Source of the DNA: Sphagnum compactum
Lineage: Eukaryota > Bryophyta > Sphagnopsida > Sphagnales
DNA: 64,000 nt
Assembly: GCA_965153455.1 (NCBI GenBank)
Contig: OZ234502.1
Coordinates: 2,521,267-2,585,266, forward strand
Direction of reading: 5' to 3'
Each line of letters begins with the position of its first letter. Position 1 is the first letter of the stretch. Positions 36,358 to 48,565 of the stretch are shown piece by piece. Below the pieces are notes generated by a model that was given only the letters and a program-made list of their open reading frames with translations, did no database searches and was not told the DNA's origin. Position numbers and translations under genes: made by a program.

Positions 36358-38859
36358 ATGGCTTTTTCAAGTCAACCTTTTTTTAACATTGAGGATTCTA
36401 GTCTTAATGCAAACACTCCAATTTTTGTAGGGCATGATAGTAGCATGAATGTTGAAATGCTCCAAAAAAAAGACGGAATGCTTCAGATTTTTGAAAATGC
36501 TATTCTTGGGAATGTTGCTAAGGATGATGTTGAGGATGCTCTTGGTGTTGACATACACATCAAAGCTACATTTGACAAATTTGGAGAAACAACATGCAAC
36601 TTGGAAGCTTTATAAACACAATTCGCCAATGTGGGCTTTTTTTAAGCTGAATAAAAATCAGCCCATAAACTTTTGTTAGAACTAGATAATGCAATGCATA
36701 GTATGCCATAACAATGTTGTTGGTCTTGAAATTTTCACATTGTGCACCAGGTTACGAAAAGGTCTTATTGTTTACCACAAATCAAATGGCATAACAACCA
36801 TGAAAAAACATGTAGAGCTTGAGCACAACACTTTCATTAAGAAGTTTTGTCAGAAACAATCTGATGTGACTACTACTATTTCACTATCTTGTGAGCTAGC
36901 CAAGAAGTAAGTGCATGTGACTCCAAATGCCATATCTGGTTTTTTTTCTTACAAACCAATTCAAAAAAGATAATGAAACCCAGGTTTGTATCTTGGAGGA
37001 TGTGATGATATTTGTGATTAAGGGTTATTTGCCCATGAAACTATTGAATCCATTTGGCTATGAAGAATGGCATATAGGTCATGCCCAAAAGTGGTTTTTC
37101 CTAGCAAAAAGGTATTTGTTGAGATGTGCTTTTGGATTGGTGGAGAACTATCCATGTTTACCTATGTGCATCCTGCACTTGCAAATTATATTTCAACCAC
37201 TTGCACATTTGATTTATGGATGTCAAAAGGTGCACATGTTGTTTGTTGTTGTTGTTAACTTTCTGTCCAGCAAATGGGAGGCCAAGCACATCACTATCAG
37301 ACTATTTGAAGTGTCCAACACTAGTGGTGTAGCTATGGTTCCAAGATTACAACAACTTCTAGATCGATTTTCTCTTACCCAAAATATCCTTACTTATGTT
37401 AAGGATGAGGGTTCTAATCTACAAACATGTGTAAACGCTTTGAACTTTGTTGTTTCATGTGCTAACTTGGCTATGATGGAGCCTTTTGATGGGTCATGTT
37501 TTGGGCATGCCTTATCAAAGGTTTGTTAATATGCCACTACACATGAAAAGGTTGCCCAGGGATTGTCCTATGCATCTATAAAGATTGCCCAAACTAACAT
37601 TTAGAAGTGCATTACCTAGCCAAAGAAGTCTAGGAAGGGGAGATTCGCATGGGATAAAACGTGCGTGGATTTTGGCTTGAGGCCCAAAAAATTGAGTAAA
37701 CTAGTGAAAATAAGGTATGAATGTTCTTTCATGTGTTGCTTTTGTTCATTTCATGGGCTGTGGTAGAGATTTGATATCAAAGTATCTGATTTGATTGTGT
37801 TGTTACTTGTAGGTTTGCAAGCTTTGTTTTATTGTTCCAAGATGCATTGACTTTTTGGAGTGCCATTGCACTTTGTTACAGTCGGTAGACTATTGCATTA
37901 TAGAGTTGCATACCCTCTCCTCGGACTTTGGCGTGAACCTGTTATGAAAGTTCTTTCACCCATTATGAAAGGGTGTGTTTTGAACTAGAGCTGAAGGCAT
38001 TGGCTCCTTGGGGGTTCCTTTATTCTAGTTACATGTTGAGAACTTCATGATGAGCTTTCACATTAAAAGGTGTCCTATAGCCTTGCTGAAAAAGAGATCC
38101 AATATTTGATTATGAACTAATGGAACTCATTTCTCGTATGAAACGCCAGGTGCTAGAGGTCCTTCTACCCTTTATTTCCTTTATGCATGGTTTTCAAAAA
38201 AAAAAAGGCCATAACATGTTGGCTTTTATGTTGGAACCTAGGTACAAAAATATGCGTTCAGTGACTATTTATTTGGGTCGTGAAGCTACTACCATTTTGA
38301 TGGCAAATTATGACAAACAATTATTGTTGCCTCTACTATTGGAGGCTTACAAAGGTTTGCTGCCAAATAGAGGGGACTATTTAGATGAATCTGCCTCACT
38401 TATGGATTCTCAATATCTATTCCAACAGAGATTAACACAACTACAGATACTTACAAGGACATTGTATGTTGAAAACTTGGTTTGTTCCATCGATATCATG
38501 TTGATGCATAAACTTGTTCATGTGCTTTGACATGGTGGTGGACAAAAGAGCAAAAGTTTCCAATAGTGCCTGCCTTGCAAGATAGATTTTGGGAATCTTG
38601 ATTAGTCAGATTGAGTCTAAAAGAATCTTTTTCCATTGATGGAGTCCTTAGAGCACTCAAGAGATGTTGGCTTCAAACTAACAATTTGGACAAGCTAATC
38701 TTTGTCCACAAGAATTGGCCATTTGATCCTCATGTTGGTTGTTTAAAATCATCTGATTTGGCAATTCTTTGTGAAGCAGAATCTAACTTGACAAATGAAT
38801 TGGATGTTGAATTCATGGATAAAATGGAACGTGAAGAATATGTAGATGGGGATTTGTAG
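36358..38859 (+). pseudogene. hAT-superfamily transposase, decayed
   Basis: A plus-strand transposase can be followed through several frames. An ATG at 36358 opens an N-terminal piece. After a frameshift near 36590 comes a BED-type zinc finger, with the aromatic block NSPMWAFFKLN, then CIVC and, further on, MKKHVELEH. Two in-frame stops (about 36677 and 36683) interrupt it. The catalytic-core region follows: FDLWMSKGAH (about 37210) in one frame, then NFLSSKWEAKHITI, SNTSGVAMVPRLQQLL, YVKDEGSNLQTC and EPFDGSCFGHALSKVC in another, ended by a stop at 37527. Homologous reading continues beyond that stop, then crosses a possible GT-AG intron (37715-37812). An intact piece follows at 38120-38530. 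The C-terminal dimerisation part (ESFSIDG, NLDKLIFVHKNWPFDP) ends at 38859. Multiple stops and frameshifts mean it cannot make an active enzyme. Confidence 0.85.
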
Positions 38860-41800
38860 TTGCCAGAAGTCTTTCTTTACATGTGAGGACTCTAAATTTG
38901 AATATGAAAATGATGAATTGATTACATGTGTTCGAGTTTTGCATAGAAAGCTTTTCCATGTTTCTAGATTCTGAGGTCTCCAGTCTTCATTATGTTTCAA
39001 TGTCAAACATGGACAGTTTGAAGATTCTAAATTCATGGTCTTTGAGGTTCATTTTGTGTTGGTTTGTAAAGTTTATAATTTCTGAACTTGAATTGTTTTG
39101 AAGGGTTGTTTGTGTCTTTGTGAATGTGTTGTCTATTGTCTAATTGTACTTTTTTTTATGTCTTTGTGTCTTTCAAGGTTACTTTGTGTCTGCCTTTTTA
39201 AAGTATGTATGTTTGTGACATTTTGGGTCTGCGTTTTGCTTAGATTAATCTTTCAAAGTTTGTATGCAAAGTTTGTGAAGGTCTATTGTCTATTTTTCTT
39301 TTAGGGCCTACTAGTTGTTTGTCTTGCTAGGTCCACTATCTACTATCTATTTATTTTGAGGGTCAACTATCTGTTGATAACTTTTATGTTTGTTTGTTTT
39401 CATCCATGGACCATTCCAGAGATAATTTTTGAAATAACTATCTCATTTTCAAGCCTAATTATTTCATTAAAAAAAAAAACCTGCTTCCTTTTTCTATTAA
39501 CTTTTTTAATAATTATCTTCCACCTTTCCTATAAGGACCTCCATTTTATAGCTACCCAACTCTTTTTTCCTATCCATCAACATGGATACGAAAATCCAAA
39601 TTAATATGTGTTTTTTCATGTCCATGAAATGTATATTAATTTTTTATTTTTTTTTGACATTGACATAAATAATGATGAATTATTAAAAACCATATGAAAA
39701 CATAAGGAAAAATAAAAATAGTTGATCGTCACAGGTAGTGCACAGGAGCTCAAATAATTTTGTTATAGAACCAGACCCAGAATCCGTTCGGGGTTCTACA
39801 TAAAACCCTGAATCAGAACTAAAACCAAGATATATGTTCTTGGAAAAAATTGACTAGAACTCGGGTTAACTAGAGGTTAACCAGCAATTAACCATTGGTT
39901 CCAATTCAGCCCTTACAAAGCCAGATCAGAACTAGGTCTGAAATTCCTAATTGGAACCAGAAGAATTGGCAGGAACTGGATCCCAATTGCATTTTGGTGT
40001 GGAACTAGAACTGCTCTATTTATTTTTGTTGAGAACCAGGACTGGAAATTCTTACTTCATAAAAGTAAATTAAACAACCGCCGAGGACTGGCTTACACAA
40101 CAAATATTGATCTTCCCATATGATTGTTGAAGGTCAAAAATTGTACCCAAAACAAAAGACTTATTTGTTGGGATGCCACTTAGTAGTTTTTCAAGGAAAT
40201 TTTAAAATGTAGCCTAAGTGATGACCATCCATAGGAAGATGTAAAAAAAAATACTGATCATCCCCAGGAAGATTTAGCCAAATCTGACTATAAACTTTTA
40301 CATAGTACAAAATTCTAAAATGAACCTTCTATCTTTTTACGGCTACACATTAAAAAAAAACTCTAAAAATCTGGAGATTTTAACTATTTTGTTTCTCACT
40401 TCTGGTGATGGAAAGCTTCAAAATCACTTCATTTTTGAGTTTTGAAATTTTCATTTTGCCAGAAAAACAAAGTTTCTCATACAAAACTTGGCGGAAGCTT
40501 GATTTAGGTTTTAAAGCTCAGTCTCATGGGGGAGTTGGTAGTTGTTGCTGCAGGCTGGCCACTACCCAGCTTTTTCCTCACCAAGTAAGGATGTCCTTTG
40601 AAGGTGACAACTTGCACTAAAGAAAACACACACAATAACTGTTGTCACACACACACACACACACACATGGGACCTGTTGAGATCTCCGACATGAGCCCCA
40701 TATATTCTTTTGTGTTGTCCAACAACTAAATTGAACTCCTCATCCATCTTTCAAAGTGCGCAATTGTCCCCCGGTGAAAAGAGTGTGGGATTGATACACA
40801 AAGCAAGAAATTATATGCATGATTTGCATTGGGGTTTTTTTTTTCTTTTCTGGGATGCGAAATACTTTTTGGTCTGGTTGTCGGGGGGCCTAGATCCCAT
40901 TATGATGCAACAATCTTTTATAATAAGAAGAAGATTGAATTACCATTGATCGGACATCAATGTTTATACAGCTGTTGTTGTTGTTGTTAGGGGGAAGTTG
41001 TTGGAAGTTTTGGTAGTATAGCCCATTTGCTAGCTGGCTGTCGGATAAACAATCCAAGTAGATAGCTTTTTAGAAAAATTCTTTGATGGGTTTTTTGGTA
41101 AAACTTTCACCTGATGATGTATAGTAGAATAATTTGATCGCAACGGGAACACAACAAATCAGCAACGAGAACAAAACAACAACAACAAGAAGGAAGCACA
41201 ACAACCCAACAACTAACTTCTCAATCACCTTGTGCCCTAATCCAAAGTGTTGACCAAACACTTATAAAAAATTGTTATTTCGTTGTCCCCAAGAGTTTGG
41301 TTTCATGATGATGACGACCCCCACCACCCTGCTGCTGTAATTATGTGTGGCCAAGACTTGACTTGTTGGAAGAAAGATGGATCAACTCACAAGCATATAT
41401 TTATATATTTAAAATTCTCCTTTCGTGCCAAAACATAAAGACTTTGGACCCGGTCCCAAAGAGAGTCTAGGGAGTGTTATATATTCTTGTATCGACCAGT
41501 CACAAAAGTTTCCTAGACTTGTGCCAGCAGCCATCTGTGGACATTTTGCACAGCATCTTGATTCTTCTTCAGTTACAAGTCCCCAAAAGAAATCAAATCT
41601 TGTCTCTCAAATTCTCAAGGAAATAATTTAAAAGTCACTTCTATGTCCCATTCGTCCTAGCACCTGATTTTGGCCTTGAATTCATGAACATCAAACACGG
41701 CAACCACTCCTCCACTCAGCTTTCCAGAACCTCCCCCCCCATTGATCCCCGCTTGAACCACATGAAAAAAGTGCAGTAGAAAAAAGCTTATCCATCTTTT

Positions 41801-43250
41801 TGTACAACATGTGTACACAATCATATTGTGTAATATTTACAATGTGTGTAAAAAATGTACTCACTAGTCTACCTCCGTTTCCTTTAGTATCTTTTTCTTT
41901 GCTACATACTACAGAAGAAACAAGAAACCTGAAAAAGCAAGATCTCACAATCTTCATGAGTTTTTGACAAATATAGTGTAAATCGGTGAAATGGATAACG
42001 AGGTGAAGCCAAATCAATCAATCACAAGAGGCAGATCCTTCCTCTTTTAGACATCTAGACTTACATATGCAATGCAATGCGGTTATGAAGTAAATGATGT
42101 ACCCAACCTTACTTAGGTTGGTTTTATGGCGTGTTCCCGTAGTTAAAATCACTTCAAACAGTAAGAAAGCTTCTACTGATTTGGCAACCAACCCCAAGTC
42201 GGGCCACCATAACCACCTTGTCTTGGTGAGTATAAAGAATAGCTCCAACAATAGCAATCTAATGATTTGTAAAATTGTAATTTGGATGACGTTTAGGCTT
42301 TCAATAAGTAGACTACACAATGAGTGTGAAATTAATTTCTTTGGACTTGTAAAAATGTGCATGATACGGTACTCTCCAAAATGATTGATAAAAGAGTATA
42401 ATTGGTTTTGATTGGTAAGTTCCAATGATTGGCCCTTGCGGTAGCATTTAAGCGACCTTCACCCTACATTGTCCAATATTTCATGTCTCATGTCTATGGA
42501 TTTTCCTTTTTCTTTTCCTTTTTTCTCAATTCTGTGACGTAAAGTGATCGTGGGATATGAAGACATATATTATAAAGTCCTTCTATATTTTGGCCGTACT
42601 TGAATTCGTATATAGAAATATGGAGATTTTTCTTTGCTTTTTCAACCGTCGATGATTGAAAAATCTTGAAAGTCACTTTGTCTTAGGAATTCATTTTTTT
42701 TTTTAAATTTCTTTTCGGTGAGACTTCACCAGGAGAAAAAAAGTTTGCTGTAAATGAAAAAATAATTTGCATACTATTTTGGATGGGATAAACACTACTT
42801 GAAGCTCACATACCAAATGTGGGTGGATTTGCTATAACAAGTTCAGTATAATACATTATTACCTTAACAACATTTTTTTGCAAACACAAACATGGAGGAA
42901 AATAATCCCAGATCCACAGTCAGAAAAAACTCAACAATGGAATCCTACAGTACTCCATATGATCCATTCTACACTTCAACCTCACTCCATTGTGTAGTCT
43001 AGTTATTAAGAAAAAACCCAACAAGAGCTGAGCAAGAAACTCATCTTTAGAAAGAAAGAGTATCTTTGCCTGCTGTCATCCCCTAATTCCTGGACACCCC
43101 AAAACAGAGGATTGTTTTTGGTGGCTCCGAGGAAAGAAAGACCTGGGAACGAGAATACAGGGCCAGACATGTTGAAAAAGCACCGCACATCTTGTTTTAT
43201 ATATACACCATGCTTCCTTATCGTGTAGGAAACCTCAGCACCAAAGGTGG
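38860..43250. other. intergenic DNA with low-complexity stretches
   Basis: Region 39050-39400 is rich in tttgtgtct repeats. Region 39740-40060 is rich in agaaccag/ggaactag motifs and resembles the hAT-like family at 24610-24976, without clear termini. A (CA)n run lies at 40645-40668. Short (GTT)n and (AAC)n runs lie near 40975 and 41150. A perfect CAATGATTG is at 42423-42431. No gene is recognised. Confidence 0.5.
40645..40668. repeat. (CA)n microsatellite
   Basis: An uninterrupted run of alternating C and A of about 24 bases follows tgttgt. Confidence 0.9.
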
Positions 43251-43310
43251 GGGTGGGGTGATGCCCGGCCCCGGGGGCCCCGGGACATGCTTCCCATATT
43301 GGGCCCAACT
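43235..43310. other. short GC-rich block with C/G palindromes
   Basis: ggtgggggtggggtg is followed by cccggccccgggggccccgg (starting 43264), which contains nested palindromes around ccccgggg. This is exceptional in an AT-rich context. The minus-strand frame across it has no known domain. Confidence 0.5.
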
Positions 43311-43406
43311 TAGTCACCCTCCTTCGATTGCCCCTTGTCTCCTTTGTAACCCTTTTAAGGCTACACCATTGTTGGGTTGTGGGGATGTAAATGTATTTCA
43401 CGTCGG

Positions 43407-43472
43407 GTGTATAGTATTCCCATTGCTAGCTACGAGTGTGTGTATAGTATTCCCATTGCTTGCTACGAGTGT
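43407..43472. repeat. 33-bp tandem duplication
   Basis: Units start gtgtatagtattcccattgc at 43407 and 43440 and differ at one base (a/t). Confidence 0.9.
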
Positions 43473-44382
43473 GCCTAGCCCGCTATCAATATTTAGCACA
43501 TCCAAGGTGAAGCGGTTAATTCTTGTCGCATCCCCATCCAAAAACCTGAAAAGGTGAACCAAATAAAACGATAGACCATTTGAATCTTTCCACCTCGATC
43601 AATCATTATGGTTGGCCAATTGAGAACAATCATAACATGTCGGGCCTTACCACAGGGCAATGCTAACATGGCCACATTTACCAGCCCAAAGTAGTTTTTA
43701 CATTAATTTGATTAGAATATTTCATCGAGGAAACAAATGTACTTGAAATGCCATTTTTTTACTGTTGTCTGTCACGAGGCATGCTCTAACAAGTGTGTAG
43801 CTATGTATGGTTTGTGTGTTCCCTTAATATGTGCAGGAAACAAATTATTCCAATAGATTTATATTAGCCTACGTAGGTTGAAAATTTCTTAATTATGAAT
43901 AAAAAATTCATTGAAGAATTGAAAAAATAGAAACCAGCATGAACAAGAGGATATTCCCAACAAAAATAGCACAAAGAAACTTTTTTTCACATAATATTTT
44001 ATTTCCTCGAGGGAAACTTGTGACATGAACAACAGCTGTATGTATCTACATAGAGAAACACAAAATGGCGAGGTCGCACTTGGGACATGAATTTACGGGG
44101 AGCCTCGGTTTAGGCAGCCCCTACACTGGTTGGTACCTTCATCTTCTTGAGTGCGGCCACTTCAAAGGCAATACCTAATTTTTTAACAAATGCCATAAAT
44201 AATAATAATAATACTTCTGTGGCATATTCTTGGGTTTGTGGGAAAATTTTCTCCAAATTTCAAGGAAAACAAATTGGATAATTTTCAGCATATTTCTCAG
44301 AATTTGGTTTGGTAGCATATTTTTAAAGCACTTTTCTTAGTCTCTAGACAAGTTCTAAGAGTCTATGGTTGTCATTTATTGC

Positions 44383-44413
<31 letters not shown>

Positions 44414-46000
44414 TGATGCTTGCTACTGAATATTGAAAAAAAAAAACATTGGCCTGAACTACTGATTTGTTTGGGCTAAATTTCATGTATTTTAAACCTG
44501 AATAATCTTGTTTCAAGTTTTGAACTACAGTTATACAAAGGATTCTAATTCAAAAAAATGGACCAAATTCACCAGATTTTGAAATTTTTAAAAAATTATT
44601 CCAAAAAATTATTTTTTTGATAATTTGTTTCGGTAGGTAAGCGCTGGCCAACAATGTATAAGGACGCTTAAATGCTTCCCATCAATATCTGGTCGATGGA
44701 AAAATTTGTTTAAACCTTCTTTATAGGATCATCAATTTAGTTAGATCATGAAATTGGAAACACATTGTTACCCCAACACAATATGCAAGAGTCAGAAATT
44801 AATCGTGTTGGCACCTTTGGGCCAAATCCTCCCAACAACACTAGGTTATAGTCTTTATGGTTGTGAGAAGAGGAAGAAGAAATGTTTTTCTTCAATTTTG
44901 TGATGTTGCTCAAGTGACAATCAACCATAAGTATGTTTAACCAAATTTGTCAAATTATATTCAAGATATGAAAGCAAAAAATCTTAAGCACCCTTTCATA
45001 TTGGAGGCAATTGTGATGAGTCTTTATACCATGTAGGGAACATCCTTTAAAATAAGATTTGTACTTTATATCTGGTCTATAGCCAAAAAATTTTAAAAGA
45101 TTATTGCCAAAAAATTGCCACAATTCCCTCCAATATGGAAATTTTCTACATCTTCCTATGTATGAACACCACCTTGACTACAAACAAAAAATTCCTTAAA
45201 AAAAACACTGGCTCCAAACCCTGCATCACCATCATCATCACCCACCCACCTACCCACCATCACCTGCACTTACAGATCCACCTCTTATTACTTTGTAGCT
45301 CCAGAATTGGCTTTTGTGGACACAAACCAAATTGCTTTTATATTTTGCATGTTTTATAAAAAAATTGTGGACCTTAAAAACATACTAGTGAATCATACTC
45401 TAGATCAGTCTTATCTATCTACAGAGATTATTATATACCGACCACTGACATCCGACACAAAATAATTCACAAAAGGTCTAGCCAAAAAAGAAAAAAGAGA
45501 GAGAATCTTATTGATATGTACTTATATCCAAATTGTTGAAAATTGAAAACCCATTTGGTTACTAATAACTACTATTGCAAAATGCACAACACAAGATATA
45601 TATATATATTTGCATACTTATTCCTCAACTGTTGAAATTCTGAAAAATTCAATTTGGAACTGTAGAACCTTGTTTTCTAAAATAAATAAAAGTTGGGCAA
45701 ACAAGTGTGGAACATATTAGAGTTATCAGTAGAGTCAGGCAATTAGGGGGCGAGAACGGCCAGTTTCGGCATAATAGGGCATCGAACTCATAACTGGGAA
45801 TGAAAATTTTACAGAAGGAAATTTCCTTATTTTGCAGATACCACTGGAAGAGGGGATAGGGGGCGAAAACAAAGGAGAGGGGGGGTGAAAGAGAGGGTGA
45901 CTTTACGGATGACAACTGTATTGTGTACATATTCAGTGGTAGTTATAATATTAGGTACAGTATTCAGCTTGTGTAGAACTTAGAAAGCTGAAAAAATTGC
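43473..46000. other. intergenic DNA upstream of gene B
   Basis: It includes a (CT)n run at about 44389-44413, an (AT)n run at about 45597-45609 and a short (AAT)n at 44200. No gene is recognised. Confidence 0.55.
44389..44413. repeat. (CT)n microsatellite
   Basis: An alternating T/C run of about 25 bases is directly readable. Confidence 0.9.
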
Positions 46001-46645
46001 ACATTAAATGATTGGAATCTGCTTGAATGTATGTATGTAGCTCTTATAACTCTGCAACTAACTGTCTGTCTGTGTGTCTGTCTTCCTGTCCGGACTCTGT
46101 GTTTGTGCAGCAGATCAAAGAGTGGAAATTGTGGGAAGAATTTTGTTGTTTTTTTCTGCTGCAGCGAATTTTTTTCGTTTAGGGTGTGTGTACTCTGAAG
46201 TTGTTGTTGCTGCTGCTAATAATTCGAATGACCTTCGGATGCTCCATTCTTCTAACTTCTCACGTTAAGGAAAAGGTTAGAACTTATGATGCTCGCTAGG
46301 TCGCAGTGTAGCCTATTTTGATCAGATTGATCAGTGCAGCTCATGGGGATCAGCTGGTGATGGAGAAAGCTAAATAATCTCTGGAAGTTCTCATAGCTCG
46401 ACTAATGTGATCAGGCTGAAAGATCAGTTTGGAAGGAGTTTGAGTACCTAGTTCTAGCGGTGTTGATCTTCAGGTACGTACGTGGAAGGAGCACAAGAAC
46501 AAGAAAGGAGAATAAAGACTTGAAGGAAGAACGTCAAGAAACAAGAACTTAGGACAACAACGAAGAAGAAGGAAGGAAGGAAGAAGAAGAAAAGGTGGTT
46601 TGGATTAAGACTCAGCAGTAGTAGCAGGAAACTAGTGTTGGAGCA
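46001..46645 (+). promoter_or_regulatory. promoter/leader region of gene B
   Basis: An AATGATTG sequence at 46007-46014 is one base short of the HD-Zip II site CAATGATTG. A short upstream open frame lies at 46074-46268. A gaagaagaaggaaggaagga tract begins near 46562 and is followed by actagtgttggagc directly before the ATG, matching the leader of gene A. Which part is transcribed cannot be decided from sequence alone. Confidence 0.5.
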
Positions 46646-48565
46646 ATGTTGGTGTGCGAAGGCAAAGAGAGTAGTACTATGCAGTTGGAAATGCAGGAGA
46701 ATGGAATGAGATCACTAGTGATGGGCGCGAGTTCCAGTGGTGGTATGACGACTAGTAGTACATGGACCAGTTTAGGATTGAGTGCAGTGGAGGAGGAGGA
46801 GGAGGAGATAGCCAGACTAGGAGCTGCAGCTGTAGGCGTTGTTGTTGTTGACGTTAATGTTCCCTACAGTAGGAGGAGCAGCAGCAGGACGCAGTCTCCG
46901 CCGGTGCAACTTGACTTGCTTCCAGGCTGCTGCACGATGAGATCCTCTGCGCATAGCTCCGAGACAAGCACTCCCGCGCCGTCTTCCGTCACCAATCCCT
47001 GCTTCTCATGGCAGATGCTTGCATCCAGGACAAACTCAGGCAGTGCTGCAGGTGCGTTCTATGTAACAAGTCTCTTAGTGTCTCATGTCTTGCAGCTTGC
47101 GGGGGAGGCCAGTCTGAAGACTTTTTTCTGCAAGAGAAGCTGTGGGGATGTTTTTTTTTTTTTTTTGTGCTCAGATGATGCTCTTGCCAGCTGCCTGCGG
47201 TTCAAGGCTGGATCAGGTTTGACATTGCGGGATCCGTGCTTGATTGCTTTGTGTAGGCGGTTACGTCGATGACGGCGAAGTGGAGACTTACTCTTCGGCA
47301 GCAGCGCCTGAACATCATGGGGTTTCAAGGAAGTCTTATAGGGATATCGATATAAATCAACTACCTTCTGCAACTACCGATGGTGGTGATGAATTAGGAG
47401 CTGTTGTGTCGACATCGCCCGAGAGCAGCATAGGCATGATTAAGCGGGAAAGATCAGGATTGCACGACGTATTTGATCATCTGCAGGAGAAATCTGACAG
47501 AGGAGGAGGCTTCGAGTTAAGCTCCAGAGCTGGTACTGCAGCAGCAGGAGCAGGAGTTAGCGACGATGATGAAGATGGCGGAACCAATACTAGAAAAAAG
47601 CTTCGTCTTACCAAGGAACAATCGGCTCTTCTCGAAGAAAGCTTTAAGGATCATAGCACTCTCAACCCGGTAAGAATTCTATACCACATGAGTAGTCTCT
47701 ATGACAATGATCTCCACTTCCTGCAAACATGTTGATCATGATCTTGTGAGGAGAATATCATGTTGTGCTGTAATGAGGATCCTCGTCATGACGAAGAATA
47801 CCTTACAGATCAACTGGACTTGTCAAAAGTCTGAAGTCTGAGATCAATACATGGCTTTGTTCTTTCAGAAGCAAAAGACGGCATTGGCAAAGCAACTACA
47901 TTTGCGTCCTCGGCAAGTGGAAGTGTGGTTCCAAAACAGAAGAGCAAGGTGTGTGTGTGCTTTGCATCTCCTAGCAAGCTTCCCAAACTACTCACCTAGG
48001 AGCTCTTGGATGCTTCCTCCCCTTGCGGGAAAATTGTCTAACTTTACCTCCGAGAATTTTAGACTAAAAACGCAAGTAGCAAGGAACTGTGCGAAGACAT
48101 TGGGAGTTTTGCAACATTCTCAGGGAGAGGCATATCCACAAGGGAAATTCAATTATGCCATGATCTAGAAGAGTACTGTGAACGAATGTAATGAGGGAGT
48201 TGTACCAAAACTTCTTGTGGCGGCCGGGAGTAGAACTGTAGATTCAGAACTGAATCTTATTATGATCTGAACTTCGACTCTTGTTTTTTTTGTTTCTCCT
48301 ACTTAATTGCAGGACAAAGCTGAAACAAACGGAAGTGGATTGTGAGGTGTTGAAAAGATGTTGCGAGAACTTAACCCAAGAGAATAACAGACTACGAAAG
48401 GAGTTACAAGAGTTGAGAGCGCTCAAGCTGGTCGCGGCACCGCCGCCCCCGCCGTATCATGTCCAGCTAGCTGCTCATGCACGTCACGACTTCTATAACA
48501 ACATGACACTACCTGCTGCTACGCTAACCATGTGCCCGTCGTGTAAGAGAGTAGCCAAGTTGTAG
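46646..48565 (+). CDS. HD-Zip class II transcription factor, gene B (four exons)
   Basis: Exons are 46646-47051, 47257-47669, 47869-47948 and 48313-48565, giving 383 aa. All three introns (205, 199 and 364 bp) are GT-AG and sit at the same places and phases as in gene A. Residues about 247-306 form the homeodomain, with WFQNRRAR at 293-300. The zipper has L313, L320, L327 and L334. CPSC lies at 374-377, followed by KRVAKL and the stop, so the fifth residue of the usual CPSCE motif is Lys. The N-terminal half has a six-Glu tract (about residue 50), [22 protein letters not shown] and SFSW-like blocks shared with gene A. An acidic SDDDEDGG precedes the homeodomain. Expected role: nuclear, dimeric DNA-binding factor, probably repressive. 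The first ATG is used here; Met12 (MQLEMQ) aligns with the start of gene A (MQLASM) and is a possible alternative start. Confidence 0.93.

Noticed and set aside
42018-42425. 135-codon minus-strand frame
   Set aside because: Hydrophobic, low-information composition without a recognisable domain. The opposite strand is also open, as expected by chance.
43006-43401. 131-codon minus-strand frame across the GC palindrome
   Set aside because: The glycine/proline part comes from G/C runs; no known family.
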